Assembly (NCBI GenBank): GCA_010031285.1
Contig: RHAY01000036.1
Span: 1-6,995 of the forward strand
DNA length: 6,995 nucleotides
Reading direction: 5' to 3'
DNA from: Methylophilaceae bacterium
Lineage (GTDB): Bacteria; Pseudomonadota; Gammaproteobacteria; Burkholderiales; Methylophilaceae
The position numbers and the translations under genes are program-made. Position 1 is the first letter of the stretch, and the number at the start of each line of letters is the position of its first letter. Below are positions 1-5,630 of this stretch, piece by piece. The notes below the pieces were generated by a model. It did no database searches, was not told the DNA's origin, and saw nothing but the letters and a program-made list of their open reading frames with translations.

Positions 1-13
1 GAGCTAATCCGGC
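1..13 (-). tRNA. 5' end of a tRNA, probably tRNA-Thr (cut by window edge)
   Basis: Read on the minus strand, the last 13 bases are GCCGGATTAGCTC. This fits the start of a bacterial tRNA: a seven-base acceptor strand (GCCGGAT), U8, A9, and a D-stem strand GCTC at 10-13. The acceptor sequence resembles proteobacterial tRNA-Thr genes, but the anticodon lies outside the window, so the amino acid is a guess; tRNA-Phe or another species is possible. A stable-RNA-type promoter sits directly upstream (30-38), which supports the call. Only the first 13 bases are visible, so the fold cannot be confirmed. Confidence 0.55.
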
Positions 14-21
14 GTTATCAG

Positions 22-38
22 GAGGCGCTACTATACCA
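22..38 (-). promoter_or_regulatory. Likely promoter of the tRNA: extended -10 and GC-rich discriminator
   Basis: On the minus strand TGGTATAGT (38 to 30) is an extended -10 element, with TATAGT at 35-30 preceded by TG and one base. It is followed by a GC-rich stretch GCGCCTCC (29 to 22), typical of the discriminator of stable-RNA promoters that respond to the stringent response. The predicted start is near 22-24, about 9-11 bases before the tRNA. No good -35 is seen: TTCAAA at 55-50 matches four of six consensus bases but leaves only a 14-base spacer. No hairpin terminator separates this site from sspB, so read-through from sspB is also possible. Confidence 0.5.
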
Positions 39-63
39 ATTTATTTAAATTTGAACTAGTTTT

Positions 64-450
64 TTAGCTTTTAACTAGGGTTAATTTAGGTTTATTGGGT
101 GATTTTTTTGTCTCTTTTAAGTCTGTTTCTTGATCTTCTTTCACTTCAAAGAATAATCCTTCACCATTTTCTTTGGCATAAATGCCTTCAACAGCCGAAA
201 TAGGCAAATATAAGTTTTCAGGAGCCCCATTAAATCGTGCGGTAAAGGTAATTGCTGCGTCTCCCAAAAGCAAATCTTTAATGGATTCAGGGCTCAAATT
301 AAGAAGAATTTTTCCATCTTTGATAAAAGCTCTTGGTGCTAAAGTATTTTGATCTACCTTTACAAGCAAGTAAGGTGTGAATTGTTCAGCAACACACCAT
401 TCATAAATCGCTCTTACAAGATAAGGTTTGGTTGAGGCTGATTTTGCCAT
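64..450 (-). CDS. sspB: SspB, ClpXP protease specificity-enhancing factor
   Basis: SspB is an adaptor that binds ssrA-tagged proteins, released from stalled ribosomes, and delivers them to the ClpXP protease in the cytoplasm. The N-terminal substrate-binding domain spans about residues 8-105, with family-typical stretches PYLVRAIYEW (9-18), LLNLSPESI (49-57), ITFTARFNG (67-75) and the IYAKENGEG segment (90-98). The last residues, KPKLTLVK (120-127), match the ClpX-tethering tail of the E. coli protein (PALRVVK). The charged linker between them is only about 15 residues, so the protein has 128 residues against about 165 in E. coli. The ATG lies 10 bases after the sspA stop with no clear Shine-Dalgarno site. 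It is probably cotranscribed with sspA, as in most beta- and gammaproteobacteria. Stop TAA at 64-66. Confidence 0.95.
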   Translation of the reverse strand: MAKSASTKPYLVRAIYEWCVAEQFTPYLLVKVDQNTLAPRAFIKDGKILLNLSPESIKDLLLGDAAITFTARFNGAPENLYLPISAVEGIYAKENGEGLFFEVKEDQETDLKETKKSPNKPKLTLVKS

Positions 451-460
451 TCTTACTAAA

Positions 461-1060
461 TTATTTTCTCATCGCTTTTTCTGAAGGAGTCATTGCATCA
501 GCATAAAGTGGTCTTGAAAATAATTTCTCTGCATACTTAAGTAAAGGTGCTGCTTGATTTGGAAGCTCAATTCCATAATGACCCAAACGCCAAAGTAAAG
601 GAGCAATCGCAACATCTAACATTGAGAATTCATCACTTAATAAATGTTGTTGTTTAGAAAAAATAGGGACAATCAACAGCAAATTATCACGCACATGTTT
701 TCTTGCAATCTCTTTAGCTGCTTCATCTGTTGATTCTAAAGCTGGAATATGAATAAATAATTGTTTTTCAAAATCACTTAAAAATAAACGTGCTCTTGCT
801 CTCATAACTGGATCAGCTGGCATCAACTGAGGATGAGGGAAACGTTCATCAATATATTCATTGATAATGTTAGCGTCTGTTAATACAAGATCTCTTTCTA
901 CTAACACTGGAACGGAATTGTGCGGGCTTAATATCGCTAAATCTTCTGGCTTATTTGCTAAGTCAACATCCACAACTTCAAAGTCCATACCTTTTTCAAA
1001 TAAAACAATTCTGCAGCGGTGACTAAAAGGGTCGATCGATCCTGAATATAATTTCATCAT
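461..1060 (-). CDS. sspA: SspA, stringent starvation protein A (GST-fold RNA polymerase-associated protein)
   Basis: SspA has a glutathione S-transferase fold but is known in E. coli as a protein that binds RNA polymerase and alters transcription in starvation and acid stress. The thioredoxin-like N-terminal domain covers about residues 1-80 and includes LYSGSIDPFSHRCR (4-17), the Val-Pro turn at 50-51 and the segment NIINEYIDERFPHPQLMP (64-81). The Pro-His-Pro at 75-77 matches the surface pocket known to matter in SspA function. The helical C-terminal domain (about 85-199) contains FLSDFEKQLF and LLSDEFSMLDVAIAPLLWRL. Length is 199 residues, close to the usual 200-210. It starts with two adjacent ATG codons (1055-1060), so the true first residue could be either Met; the gap to the petC stop is only 2 bases. 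Translation probably follows petC closely. A generic GST is much less likely, given the PHP motif and the sspB neighbour. Confidence 0.95.
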   Translation of the reverse strand: MMKLYSGSIDPFSHRCRIVLFEKGMDFEVVDVDLANKPEDLAILSPHNSVPVLVERDLVLTDANIINEYIDERFPHPQLMPADPVMRARARLFLSDFEKQLFIHIPALESTDEAAKEIARKHVRDNLLLIVPIFSKQQHLLSDEFSMLDVAIAPLLWRLGHYGIELPNQAAPLLKYAEKLFSRPLYADAMTPSEKAMRK

Positions 1061-1062
1061 AA

Positions 1063-1767
1063 TTATTTAATATCTTTCCAAAATTCTTTCTTGAGTTTGA
1101 TTGTTAAAACTAATAACAAGCCGAGAAATAAAAGAACATAATACCCCATATGATGTCTTTTTAATTTTGAGGGCTCAGACATAAAGGTAAGGTAATTTAC
1201 AAGGTCTCCTACAAGCGCATCATATTCTTTTGCTGATAGCGTGCCCGGTTTAACAAGCTCTAAAGTATGATGCTCTTCATTTAACTTTTGATCGCCTTGT
1301 AACTTCCATAAAATATGAGGCATTGCTGTTTTATCAAAAACAGTATTATTCCATCCAGTCGGTCTAGATGAATCGCGATAATATCCTCTTAAATAACTAT
1401 AAATCCAATCCGAACCTCTTGCTCTTACTTCAACTGAAAGGTCAGGCGGATTTGCACCAAACCAAGCCTTAGCATCTTTCTTGGTCATTGCAATTTTCAT
1501 GGGTTCGCCAACTTTTTCTGCTGTGAAAAGTAAATTTTCTTTAATCAAACTATCAGACAAACCGATATCTTTTAACCGGTTATATCTCATATAGTTTGCG
1601 CTATGGCAATTCAAGCAATAATTGATAAATGTTTTAGCACCTCTTTGAAGAGAAGCTTGATCATTTAAATCAATAGGCGCTTTATCTAATACTAGATGCT
1701 CATTCGCAAATCCAGCACTTGAAAAAACAAAAATAAATATTAAAAATAATTTAGTTAAAATTTTCAT
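1063..1767 (-). CDS. petC: Cytochrome c1 of the bc1 complex
   Basis: This subunit accepts electrons from the Rieske iron-sulfur protein and passes them to a soluble cytochrome c in the periplasm. An N-terminal Sec signal peptide is visible (hydrophobic core about residues 4-18, likely cleavage after AGFA at 21). The c-type haem site is C51-L-N-C54-H55, followed by the family stretch SANYMRYNRL. The likely sixth haem ligand is M149 in the Met-Pro-His segment 149-151. A C-terminal membrane anchor spans about 208-223, followed by a basic tail. Length (234 residues) is normal for a betaproteobacterial c1. The ATG overlaps the petB stop by 4 bases (ATGA, 1764-1767), indicating coupled translation, and the TAA stop lies 2 bases before sspA. 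Haem attachment should depend on a cytochrome c maturation system encoded elsewhere. Confidence 0.97.
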   Translation of the reverse strand: MKILTKLFLIFIFVFSSAGFANEHLVLDKAPIDLNDQASLQRGAKTFINYCLNCHSANYMRYNRLKDIGLSDSLIKENLLFTAEKVGEPMKIAMTKKDAKAWFGANPPDLSVEVRARGSDWIYSYLRGYYRDSSRPTGWNNTVFDKTAMPHILWKLQGDQKLNEEHHTLELVKPGTLSAKEYDALVGDLVNYLTFMSEPSKLKRHHMGYYVLLFLGLLLVLTIKLKKEFWKDIK

Positions 1768-3068
1768 TTGTAACTGACCCTTGAAGGAACTGGTTTTGTT
1801 TTATCTTTTTGACTGTAATAAGGCATTAGCGCAAAAAATAAGAAATAAGTAATTGTAAAAATTCGAGCAACTACCGTAGCCTTATCAACACCACCAATCA
1901 CTGGAATTGCACTAGAAAATTGACCCCAAACGTTTGATGGCACCGTGCCTAAGTATCCCAGAACAAAGAAACTCACAACAAATAACGCAATCCATCTTTT
2001 AAACAAATTACCTTTATAACGGATCGATCTAACTTTACTTTTATCTAACCAAGGTAAAAATGCAAATGCGAGCACAGACAATCCCATTGCAGCTACACCT
2101 GGAAATTGAGAATTTAATATTGGTGGAACAGCTCGAAGAATTGAGTAATAAGGCGTGAAATACCAAACGGGTGCAATATGTGCAGGCGTTTTTAATGGAT
2201 CTGCTGGAATAAAATTATTAGCTTCTAAAAAGTAGCCACCCATTTCCGGTAAATAAAAAATAATTAACGCAAATACAATAAGAAATACAGATACGCCGAT
2301 CAAATCTTTAACTGTGTAATAAGGGTGGAATGGAATGCCATCTAGAGGAATACTTGTTTTTTTATCAAGATTTTTTTTAATATCAATACCGTCGGGATTG
2401 TTTGACCCAACTTCATGAAGTGCCACAAGATGCACAAATACGAGCCCACAAAGCGCTAAAGGAAGCGCAATTACATGAAAAGCAAAGAAACGATTTAATG
2501 TTGCGTCCGATACTAAATAATCTCCCCTTAACCATTCAGATAAATCTGGACCTACAAATGGAATTGCCGAGAAAAGATTCACAATAACTTGCGCGCCCCA
2601 ATAAGACATTTGCCCCCAAGGTAATAGGTACCCAAAAAAGGCCTCGCCCATCAAGCATAGAAAAATAGCCACTCCAAAAAGCCACAAGAGTTCTCTTGGA
2701 TTTTTATAAGAACCATAAATTAAACCCCGAAACATATGCAAATACACAACCACAAAAAACATAGAAGCTCCTGTGGAATGCATATACCTTATAAGCCATC
2801 CAAATGAGACATCTCGCATAATATATTCGACAGATCCGAATGCTAACTCGGCATCTGGCTTATAGTGCATAGTTAAAAATATGCCTGTCGCTAACTGAAG
2901 GACAAGCACCAACAGAGCAAGCGAACCGAAGAAATACCAAAAATTGAAGTTCTTTGGCGCGTAATATTCTGTCAGGTGATTTGTAATGAGAGATGACAAA
3001 GGAAATCTTTCATCCACCCATGCCATTAAGCCGCCTTTAGATTTTTTTGTTTTGATTTCTGTTTTCAT
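1764..3068 (-). CDS. petB: Cytochrome b of the bc1 complex
   Basis: This membrane subunit carries both b haems and both quinone sites of ubiquinol:cytochrome c reductase. It is a full-length, unsplit cytochrome b of 434 residues with eight predicted membrane helices (roughly 44-66, 90-115, 127-150, 192-217, 256-274, 322-342, 357-377, 398-417). Haem ligands are H97 and H111 in helix B and H198 and H213 in helix D; the second pair is 15 apart, not 14 as in mitochondria. H218 in the LHEVGSNNP segment fits the quinone-reduction site. The quinol-oxidation motif at 300-303 is PVWY instead of PEWY. The ATG lies 15 bases after the petA stop, without a strong Shine-Dalgarno site. The stop overlaps petC by 4 bases. 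An A8 run on the coding strand, in the cytoplasmic loop near residues 230-235, does not break the frame. Confidence 0.98.
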   Translation of the reverse strand: MKTEIKTKKSKGGLMAWVDERFPLSSLITNHLTEYYAPKNFNFWYFFGSLALLVLVLQLATGIFLTMHYKPDAELAFGSVEYIMRDVSFGWLIRYMHSTGASMFFVVVYLHMFRGLIYGSYKNPRELLWLFGVAIFLCLMGEAFFGYLLPWGQMSYWGAQVIVNLFSAIPFVGPDLSEWLRGDYLVSDATLNRFFAFHVIALPLALCGLVFVHLVALHEVGSNNPDGIDIKKNLDKKTSIPLDGIPFHPYYTVKDLIGVSVFLIVFALIIFYLPEMGGYFLEANNFIPADPLKTPAHIAPVWYFTPYYSILRAVPPILNSQFPGVAAMGLSVLAFAFLPWLDKSKVRSIRYKGNLFKRWIALFVVSFFVLGYLGTVPSNVWGQFSSAIPVIGGVDKATVVARIFTITYFLFFALMPYYSQKDKTKPVPSRVSYK

Positions 3069-3083
3069 ACTTTTACGTCAACC

Positions 3084-3683
3084 TTATCCTTTGTTATCTT
3101 CACCAATCAAGAGCGTGTTGTCATTAATATACTTATGCGGAGGGACTACAAGATTAATTGGTGCCGGAGATCCCTTAAATACTCGACCAGCCAAATCAAA
3201 TTTAGATCCATGACATGGACAAAAAAATCCGCCATTCCAATTTTCCCCCATATCACCCTGGGTCTGTAATTTGGCTGTAGGAGAGCAACCTAAGTGGGTG
3301 CAAATACCTACCAAAACAAGTAAATTAGGTTTTAGTGATCTTGTTGCATTTTTACAATAACTTGGTTGTTGAGAAATTACCTCAAGATTTGGATCAGAAA
3401 GATTAGGATCGTTTTTTTTCAGATCATCTAACATAGCCTTAGAGCGATTAATAATCCAAACTGGTTGACCTCTCCATTCGGTTGTAATCATAGACCCAGC
3501 TTCAATTTTACTTACATCGACCTCAACAGGCGCTCCAGCTGCTTTTGCACGTTCACTTGGCGTCATACTTGATAAGAAAGGAACGGCAATCGCTCCAGCA
3601 CCAATCGCCCCAGTCACAGTGGTAGCTGCAATTAAAAAACTTCTTTTCTTTTTGTCTATTTTATCGTCTTGATGATTTGCCAT
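3084..3683 (-). CDS. petA: Rieske iron-sulfur subunit of the bc1 complex
   Basis: The Rieske protein takes one electron from quinol at cytochrome b and moves it to cytochrome c1. Cluster ligands are in CTHLGC (128-133: C128, H130) and CPCHGS (155-160: C155, H158); C133 and C157 form the usual disulfide. The N-terminus has a Tat-type signal and anchor: K13-R14-S15-F16-L17 followed by a hydrophobic segment at about 16-40, then the hinge-like TPSERAKAAGAPVEV typical of proteobacterial Rieske proteins. The expected twin-arginine pair is Lys-Arg here. Length (199 residues) is normal. The ATG is the first of the open frame, 62 bases below the predicted transcription start, with no clear Shine-Dalgarno site. 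It is the first gene of petABC-sspAB and lies just downstream of tatABC, which supplies its export machinery. Confidence 0.97.
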   Translation of the reverse strand: MANHQDDKIDKKKRSFLIAATTVTGAIGAGAIAVPFLSSMTPSERAKAAGAPVEVDVSKIEAGSMITTEWRGQPVWIINRSKAMLDDLKKNDPNLSDPNLEVISQQPSYCKNATRSLKPNLLVLVGICTHLGCSPTAKLQTQGDMGENWNGGFFCPCHGSKFDLAGRVFKGSPAPINLVVPPHKYINDNTLLIGEDNKG

Positions 3684-3736
3684 GATGATTTATTAAGTAT
3701 GCTTTTATGAAATTAAAGTGATTGAGAAATTAAGTC

Positions 3737-3749
3737 TGCGAAATTCGCA
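3737..3749. promoter_or_regulatory. 13-bp palindrome at the petA start site, possible operator
   Basis: The sequence TGCGAA-A-TTCGCA is a perfect inverted repeat with 6-base arms and a single central base. It begins 2 bases downstream of the -10 element and covers the predicted transcription start of petABC, which is where a repressor would act. It does not match a regulator site that I know with certainty. It could equally form a small hairpin at the 5' end of the mRNA, or be chance. Confidence 0.35.
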
Positions 3750-3751
3750 TC

Positions 3752-3780
3752 ATTATACAAAATTTCATTCGAAATCTAAA
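3752..3780 (-). promoter_or_regulatory. Sigma70-type promoter of petABC-sspAB
   Basis: On the minus strand a perfect TATAAT (-10, 3757 to 3752) follows TTTAGA (-35, 3780 to 3775; four of six bases match TTGACA) with an ideal 17-base spacer. The predicted start is near 3745, giving a leader of about 60 bases before the petA ATG. It is the only intergenic promoter of this quality seen upstream of petA, so the bc1 genes are probably transcribed separately from the his-tat genes, although read-through is possible. Confidence 0.65.
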
Positions 3781-3803
3781 TAGGAGCAGTGCTAAATTAA
3801 GTC

Positions 3804-4523
3804 TTATCGAGCTTTTAAGTTAATTCGCTTGGATGCAAATAGACCTAATTCATATAAAAACCATAATGGAATGGCTAAACAGAATTGTGAGATCACATCA
3901 GGTGGCGTCAAAATAGCACCTATAACGAATGCAATAACAATCATATAAGATCTTACCTCTTCTAAAGTTTTTACTTTCACCCATCCCAAGGTCACTAGTA
4001 TAAGAATAATCACGGGCACTTCGAATGCTAATCCAAACGAAATCAACAAAGATAAAATAAGATCTAGATAATTTGAAATATCGATCATCAAACTTACATT
4101 TGAGGGCGTCATAAGTATAAAAAAATTAAATACGATTGGAAAAATCAGGTAATAAGCGAAAGCCATTCCTACAAAGAACAATATGATGCCACTTACGAAT
4201 GACAATAAAATTAATTTTTTTTCTTTTTTATAAAGTCCTGGAGAAATAAAACGCCAAAATTGGTAAAAAATAAAAGGAAGTGAAAGCAAAAAAGAAATAA
4301 AAGCTGTGATTTTAATGGGCACTATAAAAGTTGAAGTGAGACCAGTGCTAACCAACTTATTACCATTCGTTAATTTAGCAATCAAAGGTGCTGAAAAAAA
4401 ACTATAAATGTCATTGGCATAAAAACTTAAACAAACAAAAATGACAATGAAACTGATCGCGCTTCTAAAAAGAGTGTTTCTTAATTCAATAAGTTGCTGA
4501 ATAAAAGGTTTAAAGTGATTCAA
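3804..4523 (-). CDS. tatC: TatC, Sec-independent (twin-arginine) translocase receptor subunit
   Basis: TatC is the membrane receptor that recognises twin-arginine signal peptides. The protein (239 residues) has six predicted membrane segments at about 17-35, 69-91, 104-130, 150-180, 191-206 and 209-229. Conserved features are LIELRNTL (11-18), FYQFWRFISPGLYKKEKK (86-103), the F167-E168-V169-P170 segment carrying the acidic residue important for signal recognition, and LTPPDVISQ (205-213). The start is TTG at 4521-4523: an in-frame TAA lies only two codons upstream (4530-4532), and no ATG occurs in frame until about residue 120, so TTG is the only reasonable start. It overlaps the tatB stop by 4 bases (TTGA), implying coupled translation. 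No Shine-Dalgarno site is visible. Confidence 0.96.
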   Translation of the reverse strand: MNHFKPFIQQLIELRNTLFRSAISFIVIFVCLSFYANDIYSFFSAPLIAKLTNGNKLVSTGLTSTFIVPIKITAFISFLLSLPFIFYQFWRFISPGLYKKEKKLILLSFVSGIILFFVGMAFAYYLIFPIVFNFFILMTPSNVSLMIDISNYLDLILSLLISFGLAFEVPVIILILVTLGWVKVKTLEEVRSYMIVIAFVIGAILTPPDVISQFCLAIPLWFLYELGLFASKRINLKAR

Positions 4524-4744
4524 TGTGATTTAATCGATTTTTTTTTAATTTCACGCTGAATTTTTTGAAGCTCTTTAAACTTTTCTTCTCGCTCAATTTC
4601 TTCTTTGAGTTTGCCAATATAATTTTGTGCCCTTCCAGTCAGCTTTCCTAAAACCTTAGCTACTTTCGGTAACTTTTCTGGACCAATCACCATAAGCGCT
4701 ACAAAAAAAATAACAATCAACTCTGAAAAAGAAACGTCAAACAT
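4520..4744 (-). CDS. tatB: TatB, twin-arginine translocase subunit
   Basis: TatB forms the substrate-binding receptor with TatC. The N-terminus MFDVSFSELIVIF has the TatB signature with a polar E8 inside the short membrane helix (about 5-20), followed by the G21-P22 hinge, EKLPKVAKVLGK and an amphipathic helix. The rest (about 44-74) is highly charged and probably helical. At 74 residues it is far shorter than the 171-residue E. coli protein; the variable tail is nearly gone, but the parts needed for function are present. An A9 run on the coding strand (4538-4546) encodes three lysines near the end. The ATG is 5 bases after the tatA stop. The Gly-Pro hinge and E8 separate it from TatA. Confidence 0.94.
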   Translation of the reverse strand: MFDVSFSELIVIFFVALMVIGPEKLPKVAKVLGKLTGRAQNYIGKLKEEIEREEKFKELQKIQREIKKKSIKSH

Positions 4745-4749
4745 AGAGC

Positions 4750-4947
4750 TTATTTTCTCAAGCGAGTTTTTGAAACTCCTCGGCGAATTGTTTTAGCTTT
4801 AGGTGCTTTTTCATCTTTGACTGCATCTTTAAAATTCTTAACAGCAGCACCTAAATCACTTCCGATATTTCTCAATTTACTTGTCCCAAATATTAAAAAA
4901 ACAATTAATAAAACTATTAACCAGTGTGTGATGCTTGAAAATCCCAT
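4750..4947 (-). CDS. tatA: TatA, twin-arginine translocase pore-forming subunit
   Basis: TatA oligomerises to let folded proteins cross the inner membrane. The 65-residue protein has a short N-terminal membrane helix (about 6-20), the F20-G21 hinge, then the amphipathic helix with KLRNIGSDLGAAVKNFKDAV (24-43), matching the TatA family, and a short basic tail rich in Lys and Arg instead of the longer acidic tail of E. coli. It is the first tat gene and has the best ribosome-binding site in the window. The 12-base gap after hinT shows that it is probably cotranscribed with the his genes. The neighbouring tatB, with a Gly-Pro hinge, makes the A/B assignment clear. Confidence 0.95.
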   Translation of the reverse strand: MGFSSITHWLIVLLIVFLIFGTSKLRNIGSDLGAAVKNFKDAVKDEKAPKAKTIRRGVSKTRLRK

Positions 4948-4952
4948 AATAA

Positions 4953-4958
4953 CTCCCT
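4953..4958 (-). promoter_or_regulatory. Strong ribosome-binding site of tatA
   Basis: AGGGAG on the minus strand ends 5 bases before the tatA ATG. It is the only strong, well-spaced Shine-Dalgarno sequence that I see before any start in the window. That fits the need for more TatA than TatB or TatC, although this link to stoichiometry is an inference. Confidence 0.7.
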
Positions 4959-4959
4959 A

Positions 4960-5292
4960 TTAAATTTTTGCTAGTTTTGAACTTCCGCCATATACATGAA
5001 AATGCATATGAAAAACTTCTTGGCCGCCTTCGGCACCAGAATTAATCATTGTTCGAAAGCCTTTTAATCCCAATTCTTTTGCTAATTTGGGTGCCAATAA
5101 AAGCATATTCGATATGATTTCTTTATCCACTTCGCTACAAGTCATTAAATTTTCAATATGTTTTTTAGGCGTAATTAGAAAATGAACTTTATCGATCGGA
5201 TGAATATCATGAAAAGCAATTAATTCATCATTCTCAAATATTTTTTTGCTCGGTATCGAGCCCTCAATAATTTTACAGAAGATACAAGTCAT
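4960..5292 (-). CDS. hinT: HIT-family nucleotide-binding hydrolase (HinT-like)
   Basis: Members of this branch of the histidine triad family hydrolyse phosphoramidate bonds on AMP, such as adenosine phosphoramidate and aminoacyl-AMP; the physiological substrate is often unknown. The signature FHMHFHVYGG (94-103) holds H95, H97 and H99, with the middle histidine expected to be the nucleophile. N82 and the SGAEGGQEV segment (85-93) fit the nucleotide pocket. C3 and C6 with H45 and H95 are placed as in zinc-binding HIT proteins; this is an inference. Length (110 residues) is normal. It starts 6 bases after the hisE stop and is followed 12 bases later by tatA. This position between hisE and tatA is common in betaproteobacteria; no histidine-pathway role is implied. 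Confidence 0.92.
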   Translation of the reverse strand: MTCIFCKIIEGSIPSKKIFENDELIAFHDIHPIDKVHFLITPKKHIENLMTCSEVDKEIISNMLLLAPKLAKELGLKGFRTMINSGAEGGQEVFHMHFHVYGGSSKLAKI

Positions 5293-5298
5293 ATTATT

Positions 5299-5625
5299 TT
5301 ACTTTCGGGGGCGACTTTCTTTCTCTTCAATACCTGAAGTACCTTCTCTTCTAGAAAGTTCATTCAAAATATCTTCCACACTTAAATTTTTATGCGCCAT
5401 TAATACTAGAGTATGAAACCATAGATCAGCAACTTCATGGACAAGCTCTTTGTTGTCTCCTTGACGCGCAGCAATGATTGTTTCAAAAGCTTCTTCATTT
5501 ACTTTTTTTAAAATGGCTTCCAATCCGTCACGATACAAAGAAGCTGTATATGATTTACTAGGGTCGTCTTTTTTTCTAGCTTCAAGTGTCTCTGAAAGTT
5601 TTTTTAAAATCGTATTCGTATTCAT
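5299..5625 (-). CDS. hisE: Phosphoribosyl-ATP pyrophosphohydrolase
   Basis: HisE removes pyrophosphate from phosphoribosyl-ATP, the second step of histidine biosynthesis, in the cytoplasm. It is a MazG-like all-helical protein. The metal-binding acidic residues are visible in KVNEEAFETI (41-50: E44, E45, E48) and in HEVAD (63-67: E64, D67). The C-terminal SRREGTSGIEEK (91-102) is typical of the family. At 108 residues it is a normal stand-alone HisE, not fused to HisI as in E. coli. Its ATG lies 5 bases after the hisI stop, in an AT-rich stretch without a Shine-Dalgarno site. Confidence 0.96.
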   Translation of the reverse strand: MNTNTILKKLSETLEARKKDDPSKSYTASLYRDGLEAILKKVNEEAFETIIAARQGDNKELVHEVADLWFHTLVLMAHKNLSVEDILNELSRREGTSGIEEKESRPRK

Positions 5626-5630
5626 ATTAA

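Larger units (their letters stand above)
3684..3803. other. Intergenic region between tatC and petA
   Basis: This 120-base gap is the only sizeable non-coding stretch in the window. It contains the petA promoter (3752-3780) and a 13-bp palindrome (3737-3749), leaving about 60 bases of leader before the petA ATG. No strong terminator hairpin for the tat genes and no remnant of a coding sequence were recognised by eye. Related betaproteobacteria often carry a DegQ/Do-like serine protease gene at this place; it is absent here. Confidence 0.7.

Noticed and set aside
2402..2587. Plus-strand open frame of 61 codons
   Set aside because: It lies wholly antisense inside petB, over the conserved helix D region; its protein has no recognisable family features and no ribosome-binding site.
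2986..3213. Plus-strand open frame of 75 codons
   Set aside because: It is antisense to the petA-petB junction and its residues mirror the conserved coding strand. No start signal or family resemblance was seen.
3758..3776. Small hairpin ATTTC-GAAT-GAAAT followed by TTT on the minus strand, as a tat operon terminator
   Set aside because: The stem is only 5 base pairs with one G-C pair and the T run is three bases, too weak for intrinsic termination. It also lies inside the petA promoter spacer.
4538..4546. A9 run as a programmed frameshift making a TatB-TatC fusion
   Set aside because: The -1 frame meets TAA at 4530-4532 before tatC begins, so no fusion can form; a slip would give only a slightly different TatB end.
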